In this document: in pieces, positions 48,454 through 58,270 of the stretch
Numbering within the stretch: the first letter of the stretch is position 1
Layout of the letters: each line of letters starts with the position of its first letter
The notes under the pieces: model-generated
Told to the model about the DNA's origin: nothing
Database searches by the model: none
Seen by the model: only the letters and a program-made list of their open reading frames with translations
Made by a program: the position numbers and the translations under genes
Assembly: GCF_024266585.1 (NCBI RefSeq)
Contig: NZ_CP100647.1
Location: 2,399,001 to 2,463,000, forward strand
Length of the DNA: 64,000 bases
DNA from: Xanthomonas sacchari
GTDB taxonomy: Bacteria; Pseudomonadota; Gammaproteobacteria; Xanthomonadales; Xanthomonadaceae
Direction: 5' to 3'

Positions 48454-48768
48454 TCAGGCGCGCGCACCCAGGGTCTGGGTCATGCGCCCGCGCAGGCCGG
48501 CGTCGTCGTCGGCCTGCGGCGGCGACACCTCGCCCAACGAGAAGCCGCGCGCCCGCGCATCGTCCTCGTCCAGGCCGTCGAAGGCGACGAACTCGGCGTC
48601 GAACAGCGCCGCGCGGGCGGTGTCCTCGCTGTCGTAGCTGAGCGTGTTGCCGTCGCTGTCCAGCACCTCGGCGGTGCCGGCGGCGCGCACGCGCAGGCGC
48701 GCCCACACCAGCAGGCGGCCGAGGCTGGCCAGGTACCACTGATCGTGGGTGGAAGAATCTGAAGTCAT
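48454..48768 (-). CDS. Conserved small protein of unknown function
   Basis: 104 residues, MTSDSSTHDQWYLASLGRLL. N-terminal part beta-like (VWARLRVRAAGTAEVLDSDGN), then an acidic segment with DEDDARARGFSLGEVSPP. No family recognised. Its start overlaps the stop of the membrane protein gene by 4 bases and ends 7 bases before paiB-like, so the three are probably one operon. Confidence 0.65.
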   Translation of the reverse strand: MTSDSSTHDQWYLASLGRLLVWARLRVRAAGTAEVLDSDGNTLSYDSEDTARAALFDAEFVAFDGLDEDDARARGFSLGEVSPPQADDDAGLRGRMTQTLGARA

Positions 48769-49070
48769 GGGATCACCAGGGAAAGCAGCCAGAGCAGGGC
48801 GGCCATGCCCAGGCCGAAGAAGATGGTTAGCAGCGACAGCCAGGCCGGCGTCGCCAGCCCGGACAGCCCGCGGTCGCCGAGCGGGCGGTAGCGCCGCGCC
48901 AGCAGCCAGCCCAGCGCCGCCGGCTTGAGGAAGGCGCCCGGCCCGAACGCCGCCACCAGCGGCGGATGGCGGTCGCGGATGTGCACCAGGGTCAGCGGCC
49001 AGAAGATCAGGAACGCACTGGCCCCGGCGATCGCCACGCCGACGAAGCACAGCGCGAAGAACAGGATCAT
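48765..49070 (-). CDS. Small inner-membrane protein of unknown function
   Basis: 101 residues with two long hydrophobic helices (~1-30, FFALCFVGVAIAGASAFLIFW; ~75-101, WLSLLTIFFGLGMAALLWLL) flanking a basic loop (LVHIRDRHPPLVA). Starts 22 bases after the asparaginyl-tRNA synthetase gene. Function unknown. Confidence 0.7.
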   Translation of the reverse strand: MILFFALCFVGVAIAGASAFLIFWPLTLVHIRDRHPPLVAAFGPGAFLKPAALGWLLARRYRPLGDRGLSGLATPAWLSLLTIFFGLGMAALLWLLSLVIP

Positions 49071-49092
49071 GGCGGGCGTTCCCCGGTTCGCC

Positions 49093-50487
<1,395 letters not shown>

Positions 50488-50588
50488 GACTTGAATCCTC
50501 GCCGCAGCGACTCGATATGGAAGGGGCAAGTGTACTGGCTCGAGCGCAGCGCTTGCGAGGCGTGGCGGCGATCGGCCGCCTTCCTCCC

Positions 50589-50594
50589 TATAAT
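50589..50594 (+). promoter_or_regulatory. Candidate -10 of the HesB/IscA-like gene
   Basis: TATAAT 30 bases before the ATG at 50624. No canonical -35 at the correct spacing. Confidence 0.4.
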
Positions 50595-50623
50595 GTCCGT
50601 TCGCAGTCGCCGGAGTTCTCCCC

Positions 50624-50971
50624 ATGGCCGTCCATCTCACCCCCGTCGCCCATGCCCGCGTGCAGCGCTTCGTCGCGCAGACGCCGGGTGCGCTGGGACT
50701 GCGCTTCGGCGTCGAGCGCACCGGCTGTTCGGGTTGGGGCCACGTCACCGACCTGGCGCGCGAGGCGCGTCCGGACGATGCCGTGTTCGAGCAGGACGGC
50801 GTGCGCATCTACGTGGACGCGACCAGCCTGCCGCTGGTGGACGGCACCGAGATCGACTTCGCCAAGCAGGGCCTGGGCGAGACCTTCGTGTTCCGCAATC
50901 CCAACGCCACCGCCGAGTGCGGCTGTGGCGAGAGCTTCACCACCGACGCCACGCACGCCACCGTGCCCTGA
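50624..50971 (+). CDS. HesB/IscA-family iron-sulfur assembly protein
   Basis: 115 residues. [19 protein letters not shown]..., [15 protein letters not shown], and C-terminal ECGCGESF hold the three conserved Cys of A-type carriers. Delivers iron-sulfur clusters to target enzymes. Divergent from asnS. Which A-type carrier it is (IscA, ErpA or SufA) is not resolved by sequence alone. Confidence 0.92.
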   Translation: MAVHLTPVAHARVQRFVAQTPGALGLRFGVERTGCSGWGHVTDLAREARPDDAVFEQDGVRIYVDATSLPLVDGTEIDFAKQGLGETFVFRNPNATAECGCGESFTTDATHATVP

Positions 50972-51036
50972 GCGTCGCCGCGGCGGCCAGGCGGCCTCCT
51001 CCGGGAGGGCGCAGGGTGGGGCGGCGCGGTTTTCGC

Positions 51037-51582
51037 ATGCAGCTGCCTCAGTTTCTGCATCACCCCAACGCCTATGCGCTGTGCTTCGCGCAGGAAGCCG
51101 GCGTGTGCGACTGTTGTGGCGACGCCCGCGCATGGCGCTACCAGGGGCCGTTCTATTGTGCCGGCGATGGCCCACGGTACCTGTGTCCCTGGTGCATCGC
51201 CGACGGCCGCGCCGCGGCGCGCTTCGAGGGCGAGTTCAACGACTGGGCCGGGATCGAGGGCGTCTCGCCCGACCCGGACGACCCGCCGCCGGCCATCGAC
51301 GCTGCGCTGCTGCGGGAGATCTGCACGCGCACCCCTGGGTATTCGGCGTGGCAGCAGCCGGTGTGGCTGAGCCATTGCGACCGGCCCTGCGCCTTCCTGG
51401 GCTACGCCGGCCGCGACGATCTCGCGCCGATCCTGGAGGAGGTCATGCCCGATATCGTCGAGGTCACCTCGCGCGATGCGGACTGGCTGCTGGCCCGCAT
51501 CTCCCGCGACGGCGCGCTGGTCGGCTGCCTGTTCCGTTGCCTGCAGTGCGGACAGCATCGGCTGCACGTCGATATGGGGTGA
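51037..51582 (+). CDS. CbrC family protein
   Basis: 181 residues, MQLPQFLHHPNAYA. CbrC/UPF0167 pattern with several Cys pairs: VCDCCGDARAW, YLCPWCIADG, FRCLQCGQHRLHVDMG, probably metal-binding. CbrC of Escherichia coli is linked to colicin tolerance. Start choice: an upstream in-frame GTG-initiated extension is not conserved. Confidence 0.87.
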   Translation: MQLPQFLHHPNAYALCFAQEAGVCDCCGDARAWRYQGPFYCAGDGPRYLCPWCIADGRAAARFEGEFNDWAGIEGVSPDPDDPPPAIDAALLREICTRTPGYSAWQQPVWLSHCDRPCAFLGYAGRDDLAPILEEVMPDIVEVTSRDADWLLARISRDGALVGCLFRCLQCGQHRLHVDMG

Positions 51583-51585
51583 GAA

Positions 51586-51729
51586 GCCGGGACTCGGGGC
51601 CCGGGACCGGGAACCCGGGAAAAGCGGTGCGATCTGCCCCAATGCAACGGTGGGTCGGGCATCTCGCCATGAAAAAAGCCGGGTGGCCTTGCTTTTCCGG
51701 ATCCCGGGCCCCGGGTCCCCGGTCCCGGC
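51586..51729. repeat. Degenerate inverted pair (GGGACCGGG-rich) of the GNR-like repeats
   Basis: GCCGGGACTCGGGGCCCGGG from 51586 and its approximate inverse ending at 51729. It is a GC-rich relative of the GGGAATCGGGAAT family. Sits between the CbrC gene and the promoter of rpsF. Confidence 0.5.
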
Positions 51730-51762
51730 GTCACAGCAATCCAGCGCCGTCCACCCGACAGC

Positions 51763-51792
51763 TTGTCCACGGCGGCCCTTCTGCGCCATAAT
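51763..51792 (+). promoter_or_regulatory. Candidate promoter of the rpsF operon
   Basis: TTGTCC (51763-51768), 18-base spacer, CATAAT (51787-51792). The transcript would begin about 90 bases before rpsF. Confidence 0.45.
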
Positions 51793-51801
51793 GTGCGGCT
51801 T

Positions 51802-51853
51802 CCTGCCTTCCCGGCAGGAGTCCTTGCCCCACCGCCGTCGCACCGCGGGGGGC
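51802..51853 (+). promoter_or_regulatory. Structured leader of rpsF, possible S6:S18 regulatory RNA
   Basis: Two stems: CCTGCC-TTCCC-GGCAGG at 51802-51818 and GCCCC...GGGGC enclosing ACCGCCG and CACCG at 51826-51853. S6:S18 complexes are known to bind a leader hairpin with CCG and ACCG-type elements in many bacteria. The match is by eye. Confidence 0.3.
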
Positions 51854-51890
51854 TGTCCGGCCGCAAGGCCACATCCGAAAGGTAAACACC

Positions 51891-52325
51891 ATGAGTCGTC
51901 ATTACGAAATCGTGTTCCTGGTCCACCCGGACCAGAGCGAGCAGGTCCCGGCCATGATCGAGCGCTACAAGTCGCTGGTCGAGAACGGCAAGGGCACCAT
52001 CCACCGTCTGGAAGACTGGGGCCGCCGCCAGCTGGCGTACCCGATCCAGAACCTGGTGAAGGCCCACTACGTCATGCTGAACATCGAAGTGGACCAGGCC
52101 GTGCTGAGCGAGCTGGTCGAGAGCTTCCGCTTCAACGACGCGGTGCTGCGCCACCTGGTGATCAAGCGCGACGGCGCCGACACCGAGCAGTCGCTGATCA
52201 TGAAGAGCAAGGACGAGAAGGCCGACAAGCCCGAGCGCGGTGAGCGCCGTCGTCGCGACGACGAAGAGGGCGATGCGCCCGCCGCCGCCACCGAAACCGA
52301 CGGCGACGCCGCCGAAGCCGCCTAA
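51891..52325 (+). CDS. rpsF: 30S ribosomal protein S6
   Basis: 144 residues. [29 protein letters not shown]... the canonical start; ends with an acidic/basic tail ([12 protein letters not shown]) longer than in Escherichia coli. [11 protein letters not shown] at the end is typical of xanthomonads. Part of the platform of the small subunit, partner of S18, whose gene follows 11 bases later. Confidence 0.97.
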   Translation: MSRHYEIVFLVHPDQSEQVPAMIERYKSLVENGKGTIHRLEDWGRRQLAYPIQNLVKAHYVMLNIEVDQAVLSELVESFRFNDAVLRHLVIKRDGADTEQSLIMKSKDEKADKPERGERRRRDDEEGDAPAAATETDGDAAEAA

Positions 52326-52336
52326 GGAGCACGCTC

Positions 52337-52567
52337 ATGTCCAAGTTCTTCCGTCGTCGCAAGTTCTGCAAGTTCACCGCCGAGGGCGTCAAGGAGATCG
52401 ACTACAAGGATCTCAACACCCTGCGCCAGTACCTCACCGAGAACGGCAAGATCGTGCCGAGCCGCGTGACCGGCACCAAGTCCAAGTACCAGCGTCAGCT
52501 GGCCACGGCGGTCAAGCGCGCGCGTTTCCTGGCGCTGATCCCGTACACGGACAACCACGACGTCTGA
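52337..52567 (+). CDS. rpsR: 30S ribosomal protein S18
   Basis: 76 residues, [20 protein letters not shown]; core with [23 protein letters not shown]. Binds S6 and 16S rRNA in the platform of the small subunit. Confidence 0.97.
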   Translation: MSKFFRRRKFCKFTAEGVKEIDYKDLNTLRQYLTENGKIVPSRVTGTKSKYQRQLATAVKRARFLALIPYTDNHDV

Positions 52568-52659
52568 TCCGGGTCTCCCGGAGCGACATGGCCCGCACCT
52601 GCCGGTGCGGGCACTCAACCGAAGTCTGGCGATTGAAGAGTGCGGTGCCGATCGGGCGC

Positions 52660-52692
52660 AAATCCCGATTCCCGAATCCCGAATCCCGGCTT
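52660..52692. repeat. GNR-type repeat between rpsR and rplI
   Basis: CAAATCCCGATTCCCGAATC and onwards, the same family as the repeats at 17717 and 19971. It interrupts an otherwise compact operon: rpsR and rplI are separated by 192 bases. Confidence 0.75.
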
Positions 52693-52759
52693 CTCCTATT
52701 CGGACAGCAAGCGTTGCGGGCGCCTTCGGGCGTGCGCTAACGAATAACGGAGCAAGACC

Positions 52760-53209
52760 ATGCAACTGATTCTTCTGCAGAAAGTGACCAACCTGGGCGG
52801 CCTCGGCGACAAGGTCGACGTCAAGCCGGGCTATGGCCGCAACTACCTGGTGCCGCAGGGCAAGGCCGTGCCGGCCACCGCCGCCAACATCGCCGAGTTC
52901 GAAGCCAAGCGCGCCGAGTACGAAGCCAAGGCCAAGGCCATCCACGACGACGCCGAAGGCCGCGCCGCCAAGCTGGAAGGCGCCAGCGTGACCGTCAAGG
53001 CCAACGCCTCCACCGAAGGCAAGCTGTACGGTTCGGTCGGCCCGCGCGACATCGCCGAGGCCTTCACCGCCGCCGGCCTGCCGCTGGAGAAGGGCGAAGT
53101 GGTGCTGGGCGAAGGCGCGTTCCGCAACATCGGCGAGTACGAGGTGCTGGTGCGCCTGCACGCCGACGTGGAAACCACGGTCAAGGTCGTGGTCGAAGCC
53201 GACGCCTGA
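52760..53209 (+). CDS. rplI: 50S ribosomal protein L9
   Basis: 149 residues. [40 protein letters not shown] is the conserved N-terminal domain, followed by the long connecting helix ([17 protein letters not shown]) and the C-terminal RNA-binding domain. Completes the rpsF-rpsR-rplI operon. A strong terminator follows. Confidence 0.97.
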   Translation: MQLILLQKVTNLGGLGDKVDVKPGYGRNYLVPQGKAVPATAANIAEFEAKRAEYEAKAKAIHDDAEGRAAKLEGASVTVKANASTEGKLYGSVGPRDIAEAFTAAGLPLEKGEVVLGEGAFRNIGEYEVLVRLHADVETTVKVVVEADA

Positions 53210-53229
53210 TCGCGGCGTCATCGCTGTAC

Positions 53230-53264
53230 CGACACGGGCACCGCAAGGTGCCCGTGTCGTTTTT
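53230..53264 (+). terminator. Intrinsic terminator of the rpsF-rplI operon
   Basis: 13-bp stem CGACACGGGCACC/GGTGCCCGTGTCG with a GCAA loop, followed by TTTTT. About 275 bases then lead to smc with no other gene. Confidence 0.93.
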
Positions 53265-53399
53265 GCCGGCCTGCGCCGCCATCGGCGGGCCGTGCGGCCC
53301 GGACCGGCACGGCCGGCCGGGGCCGCTCGCCTGCATGTGCGATCGCCGTCGCATTGCCGCTGCCCGGCGTGCCCCGCCCCAGCGTCGCGCAGGGGCCGC

Positions 53400-53405
53400 T
53401 ATACT
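53400..53405 (+). promoter_or_regulatory. Candidate -10 upstream of smc
   Basis: TATACT 134 bases before the smc ATG. No -35 is evident. Confidence 0.25.
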
Positions 53406-53538
53406 CAGCGACTCGCGTCCGATTTCGGCCCAGCGATGTAGCCGCATCAATGGGTTGGAAGCAGGACCTCACCTGGATCTTCACTAGCGGCAGCGCAGCT
53501 CGGAATGCCGGCGGCGTCTGCCATGGATTGCCCGCACC

Positions 53539-56500
53539 ATGCGCCTGTCGACCATCAAGCTGTCCGGCTTCAAGTCCTTCGTCGATCCGACCACGCTGCA
53601 CCTGCCGACCAACATGACCGGCATCGTTGGTCCGAACGGCTGCGGCAAGTCGAACATCATCGACGCGGTGCGCTGGGTGATGGGCGAAAGTTCGGCCAGC
53701 CGCCTGCGCGGCGATTCGCTGACCGACGTGATCTTCTCCGGTTCCTCGGCGCGCAAGCCGGTGTCGCAGGCCACGGTGGAGCTGATCTTCGACAACACCG
53801 ACCACACCATCGCCGGCGAGTACGCCTCCTTCAACGAGATCTCGGTCAAGCGCCAGGTCAGCCGCGACGGCAGCAGCAGCTACTACCTCAACGGCACCAA
53901 GTGCCGGCGCCGCGACATCACCGACCTGTTCCTGGGCACCGGCCTGGGCCCGCGCAGCTACTCGATCATCGAGCAGGGCATGATCAGCCAGATCATCGAG
54001 GCGCGCCCGGAGGACCTGCGCGTGTACCTGGAGGAGGCCGCCGGCATCTCCAAGTACAAGGAGCGGCGCAAGGAGACCGAGACCCGCATCCGCCACACCC
54101 GCGAGAACCTGGAGCGCCTGGGCGACCTGCGCGAGGAAATCGGCAAGCAGCTCGAGCACCTCAAGCGCCAGGCGCGCCAGGCCGAGCAGTACCAGGCGCT
54201 GCAGGAAGAACGGCGGATCAAGGACGCGCAGTGGAAGGCGCTGGAATACCGCGGCCTGGACGGGCGCCTGCAGGGCCTGCGCGAGGCCCTGGGCCAGGAA
54301 GAGACCCGCCTGCAGCAGCTGATCGCCGAGCAGCGCGATGCCGAAGCGCGCATCGAGACCGGCCGCGTGCGCCGCGAGGAGGCCGCCGAAGCGCTGAGCA
54401 CCGCGCAGGCCGAGGTCTACAAGGTCGGCAGCACCCTGGCCCGGATCGAGCAGCAGATCCAGCACCAGCGCGACCTGTCGCAGCGCCTGCACAAGGCGCG
54501 CGACGAGACGCAACTGGCGCTGGCCGAGCTCGGCCAGCACATCGGCACCGACGAAGCCAAGCTGGCGCTGCTGCGCGAGTCGGTGGACGTGGCCGGCCCG
54601 CAGCTGGAGCAGTTGCAGGAAGACAACGAATACAAGCAGGAAGCGCTGCGCGAGGCCGAGGCGCGCCTGGCCGACTGGCAGCAGCGCTGGGAATCGCACC
54701 AGCGCAACACCGCCGAAGCCTCGCGCGCCGGCGAAGTGGAGCGCACCCGCGTCGATTACCTGGACCGGCAGTCGCTGGAGGCCGAGCGCCGCCGCGAGGC
54801 GCTGCTGGCCGAGCGCGCCGGGCTGGACCTGGACGCGCTGGCCGAGGCCTTCGCGCAACTGGAACTGCAGCACGAGACCCAGCGCGCCGCGCTGGACGGC
54901 CTGACCGAGCAGGTCGAGGCGCGCAAGCAGGCGGTGGCGGCGTTGCAGGACCAGCAGCGCACCGCGCAGGCCGAACTGGCCGACGTGCGCAAGCAGGCGC
55001 AGGCCGCGCGCGGCCGGCTGTCGTCGCTGGAAACCCTGCAGCAGGCCGCGCTCGGCCAGGAGCAGGGTGCGGCGGTGGCCTGGCTGCAGGCGCACGGGCT
55101 GGATTCGGCAGCGCGCGTCGGCGAGCGGCTCAGCGTGGAGAGCGGCTGGGAGAACGCGGTCGAAGGCGCGCTCGGGCAGTTGATCGAAGGCGTGCTGGTG
55201 GAGGCGCCGGAAACCCTGGTCGACGCCCTGGGCGAACTCGGCGAAGGCCGCATCGCCCTGGTCAGCGGCGCCGAGGCGGCCGAGAGCTTCGCGCCGACCT
55301 CGCTCGCGGCCAAGGTGCAGGGGCCGATCGCGATCCGCCGGCTGCTGGCGCGGCTGCATGCGGCCGAGGACCTGGCCGCCGCGCGCGCCCTGCTGCCGCA
55401 GCTGGGCGAGGGCGATTCCATCGTCACCCGCGACGGTGCGCGCCTGGGCCAGGGCTGGCTGCGGGTGTCGCGCTCCGGCGCGGCCAAGCAGGGCGCGCTG
55501 CTGCGCGAGCGCGAGATCCAGAGCCTGCGCGGCCAGATCGAGACGCTGCAGGACCGCGAGGCCGACCTCGAGCACCGCCTGGGTGAGCTGCGTGCGCAAT
55601 TGCTGGCCGGCGAGCAGCAGCGCGAGGACGCGCAGCGCCAGTTGTACCAGGCGCACCGCAGCGCCTCCGAACTGGCCGGGCAGTTGCAGAGCCAGCAGGG
55701 CAAGGTCGACGCCGCGCGCACCCGCATCGAGCGCATCGAGCTGGAGGTCGCGCAGTTGCTGGAAACCCTCGACAGCAGCCGCGAGCAGGCGCGCGAGGCG
55801 CGCTCCAAGCTGGAGGACGCGGTCACCAGCATGGGCGACCTGGAATCGGTGCGGCACGCGCTGGAAAGCGAGCGCCGCCAGCTCACCGAGGCGCGCGACC
55901 TGGCCCGCGACGCCGCGCGGCGGGTACGCGAGGCCGCGCATGCGCTGGCCCTGACCCTGGAATCGCAGCGCACCCAGATCGCCTCGCTGAGCCAGGCGCT
56001 GGAGCGCATGGGCAACCAGCGCGGCCAGTTGGACGCGCGCCTGGGCGAACTCAGCGCGCAGTTGAACGAGGGCGATTCGCCGGTGCTGGCGCTGGAGGCC
56101 GAGCACCAGGCCGCGCTCAGCGAGCGCGTTCGCACCGACCGCGTGCTCGGCGAGGCGCGCGCGCTGCTGGACGGCATCGACAACGAACTGCGCGCGCTGG
56201 AGCAGACCCGCCAGCAGCGCGACGAACAGGCGCTGGCGCAGCGCGAGCGCATCGCCCAGCGCCGGCTCGACCAGCAGGCGCTGGTGCTCAGCGCCGAGCA
56301 GTTGTCGGCGGCGGTGGTCAAGGCCGGCTTCGTGCTCGAGGACGTCATCAACGGCCTGCCCGAACACGCCGACCCGGCCGAGTGGGAGCAGGCGGTGCAG
56401 CAGATCGACGCGCGCATGCGCCGGCTGGAGCCGGTCAACCTGGCGGCGATCAGCGAGTACGGCGAGGCCGCGCAGCGCGCCGAATACCTGGAGGCGCAGG

Positions 56501-57042
56501 ACGTCGACCTGAACACCGCGCTGGAGACCCTGGAAGACGCCATCCGCAAGATCGACCGCGAGACCCGCGGCCGCTTCAAGGACACCTTCGACCGGGTCAA
56601 CTCCGGCGTGCAGGCGCTGTATCCGCGCCTGTTCGGCGGCGGCCATGCCTACCTGGAGCTGACCGGCGAGGACCTGCTGGACACCGGCGTGGCGATCATG
56701 GCGCGGCCCCCGGGCAAGCGCGTGTCCAGCATCTCGCTGCTGTCCGGTGGCGAGAAGGCGATGACCGCGGTGGCGCTGGTGTTTGCGATCTTCCAGCTCA
56801 ACCCGGCGCCGTTCTGCCTGCTCGACGAGGTCGACGCGCCGCTGGACGAGGCCAACGTCGGCCGCCTGGCGGCGATGGTCAAGGAAATGAGCGAGAAAGT
56901 GCAGTTCCTGTTCGTCAGCCACAACAAGGCGACGATGGAGGCGGCGCACCAGCTCAGCGGCGTCACCATGCGCGAACCGGGCGTCAGCCGCCTGGTCAGC
57001 GTGGACCTGGAGGAGGCCGCGCGTTTGGCGGGCGCGGCCTGA
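53539..57042 (+). CDS. smc: Chromosome segregation ATPase SMC
   Basis: 1,167 residues. Walker A GIVGPNGCGKSNIIDAVRWVMGE near residue 32; long coiled coils on both sides of a hinge (~510-650, WLQAHGLDSAARVGERLSVESGWENAVEGALG); C-terminal LLSGGEKAMTAVAL signature and Walker B PFCLLDEVDAPLDEAN. Organises and segregates the chromosome with ScpAB. Upstream of zipA, with 114 bases between. Confidence 0.97.
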   Translation: MRLSTIKLSGFKSFVDPTTLHLPTNMTGIVGPNGCGKSNIIDAVRWVMGESSASRLRGDSLTDVIFSGSSARKPVSQATVELIFDNTDHTIAGEYASFNEISVKRQVSRDGSSSYYLNGTKCRRRDITDLFLGTGLGPRSYSIIEQGMISQIIEARPEDLRVYLEEAAGISKYKERRKETETRIRHTRENLERLGDLREEIGKQLEHLKRQARQAEQYQALQEERRIKDAQWKALEYRGLDGRLQGLREALGQEETRLQQLIAEQRDAEARIETGRVRREEAAEALSTAQAEVYKVGSTLARIEQQIQHQRDLSQRLHKARDETQLALAELGQHIGTDEAKLALLRESVDVAGPQLEQLQEDNEYKQEALREAEARLADWQQRWESHQRNTAEASRAGEVERTRVDYLDRQSLEAERRREALLAERAGLDLDALAEAFAQLELQHETQRAALDGLTEQVEARKQAVAALQDQQRTAQAELADVRKQAQAARGRLSSLETLQQAALGQEQGAAVAWLQAHGLDSAARVGERLSVESGWENAVEGALGQLIEGVLVEAPETLVDALGELGEGRIALVSGAEAAESFAPTSLAAKVQGPIAIRRLLARLHAAEDLAAARALLPQLGEGDSIVTRDGARLGQGWLRVSRSGAAKQGALLREREIQSLRGQIETLQDREADLEHRLGELRAQLLAGEQQREDAQRQLYQAHRSASELAGQLQSQQGKVDAARTRIERIELEVAQLLETLDSSREQAREARSKLEDAVTSMGDLESVRHALESERRQLTEARDLARDAARRVREAAHALALTLESQRTQIASLSQALERMGNQRGQLDARLGELSAQLNEGDSPVLALEAEHQAALSERVRTDRVLGEARALLDGIDNELRALEQTRQQRDEQALAQRERIAQRRLDQQALVLSAEQLSAAVVKAGFVLEDVINGLPEHADPAEWEQAVQQIDARMRRLEPVNLAAISEYGEAAQRAEYLEAQDVDLNTALETLEDAIRKIDRETRGRFKDTFDRVNSGVQALYPRLFGGGHAYLELTGEDLLDTGVAIMARPPGKRVSSISLLSGGEKAMTAVALVFAIFQLNPAPFCLLDEVDAPLDEANVGRLAAMVKEMSEKVQFLFVSHNKATMEAAHQLSGVTMREPGVSRLVSVDLEEAARLAGAA

Positions 57043-57156
57043 CGTGACATGCTAAAGGACGTGCTATGCGTGGCGGCGATGTTCCCGTGTTGGCGAACCT
57101 CGTGCGCACCAGGCCGCTATTTTCCCCCTGTGTACCCTTGCCGGAGTAACCCCTGA

Positions 57157-57888
57157 ATGTCCGACATGGCAATGCTACGCATCGGCATCCTCGCCGCCGG
57201 CTTGCTGTTGATTGCGGCGATCTTCCTGTTCGGCCGCCCCAAGAAACCGAGCCAGGGCCGGCGCGTGGAGCCGGCCGATCCGGCCGCGCCGCGCCGCGAA
57301 CCCTCGCTGGGCGAGGCGGCCGCTGGCGATGACGCGCTGGCCGCGCCCGGCGCGGATGGCGAGGCGCACCAGCCCGAGCTGGGCCTGCCCGCTGCGGAGG
57401 CGCCCGGTGCCGACCTCGGCAAGCGGCCGAGCCAGGATTTCGACAAGATCGTCTCGCTGTACGTCGCCGCCCGCGCCGGGCAGGTGCTGCGCGGCGAGGA
57501 CATCGTGGTGGCCGCGGAGAAGACCGGCCTGACCTTCGGTCACATGAACGTGTTCCACCGCCTGGTGGAGGGGCATCCCGAGCGCGGCCCGATCTTCAGC
57601 ATGGCCAGCATCATGAAGCCGGGCAGCTTCGACATGGCGCACATCCGCGAGATGGAGACCCCGGCGATCGCCTTCTTCCTGACCCTGCCGGCGCCGCTGA
57701 CCGCGCTCGACGCCTGGGAAAAGATGCTGCCGACCGTGCAGCGCATGGGCGAACTGCTCGACGGCGTGGTCCTGGACGACAGCCGCAACGCCCTGGGCCG
57801 CCAGCGCATCGCCCACATCCGCGACGACCTGCGCGCCTACGACCGGCAGCACCAGGCGCCGCCGTTGACGAAAGCCCCACGCTGGTAG
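57157..57888 (+). CDS. zipA: Cell division protein ZipA
   Basis: 243 residues. N-terminal membrane helix MLRIGILAAGLLLIAAIFLFG, then a Pro/Ala/Glu-rich linker (~25-90), then the ZipA C-terminal domain starting IVSLYVAARAGQVLRGEDIV and including GSFDMAHIREMETPAIAFF. Anchors FtsZ to the membrane at division. It normally lies next to ligA in gammaproteobacteria; here an aminotransferase gene and repeats intervene. Confidence 0.95.
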   Translation: MSDMAMLRIGILAAGLLLIAAIFLFGRPKKPSQGRRVEPADPAAPRREPSLGEAAAGDDALAAPGADGEAHQPELGLPAAEAPGADLGKRPSQDFDKIVSLYVAARAGQVLRGEDIVVAAEKTGLTFGHMNVFHRLVEGHPERGPIFSMASIMKPGSFDMAHIREMETPAIAFFLTLPAPLTALDAWEKMLPTVQRMGELLDGVVLDDSRNALGRQRIAHIRDDLRAYDRQHQAPPLTKAPRW

Positions 57889-57960
57889 CGTGGGGCTGGG
57901 AATGGGGAAACGGGAATGAGGAATTGTAGAAGCGATTCCCTGTCGCTGATGCCACGCGTG

Positions 57961-58135
57961 CTTTTCCCTTCTCCCGCCGGGACCATGGCCCCCTCTTCGG
58001 GGGAAGGCGCCCCCGAAGAGGGGGCGGATGAGGGTACGACTGCCGCCGATGCCAGAACCCCTGGTTTTTGCTCTGGCGAATCTCGAATCCCGAATCCCGG
58101 CCGTTAAGCCAACCCCGAATCCCGACTTCCCACTC
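57961..58135. repeat. Mosaic repeat, copy A (left of the aminotransferase gene)
   Basis: A composite of CCCTTCTCCC-GGGA hairpin, GGCGGATGAGGGTACGACTG, CCAGAACCCC, then AATCCCGAATCCC and GGCCGTTAAGCCAA. The same sequence order, in the same orientation, is at 60001-60155. The 380-base gap between zipA and the aminotransferase gene consists mostly of this and GNR repeats. Confidence 0.82.
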
Positions 58136-58230
58136 CTGGCGCGCTGGCGCCAGCACTGGCGAATCGTGAGGCGGGAACAACAAGGCCAGGGCAAGCCCAG
58201 CCACGCCTCAGCTGCACGGCAACCGGCTTC

Positions 58231-58262
58231 GACGATTCCCGATTCTCCATTCCCAATTCCCG
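58231..58262. repeat. GNR-type repeat after the aminotransferase gene
   Basis: CGATTCCCGATTCTCCATTC and onwards ends nine bases before the stop codon of the aminotransferase gene on the opposite strand. Same family as elsewhere in the window. Confidence 0.7.
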
Positions 58263-58270
58263 GCCCCAAG

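Noticed and set aside
53218-56949. Very long minus-strand open frame opposite smc
   Set aside because: Antisense shadow of the smc gene in a high-GC genome: Arg/Gln/Leu-rich with no domain, and smc itself is certain.
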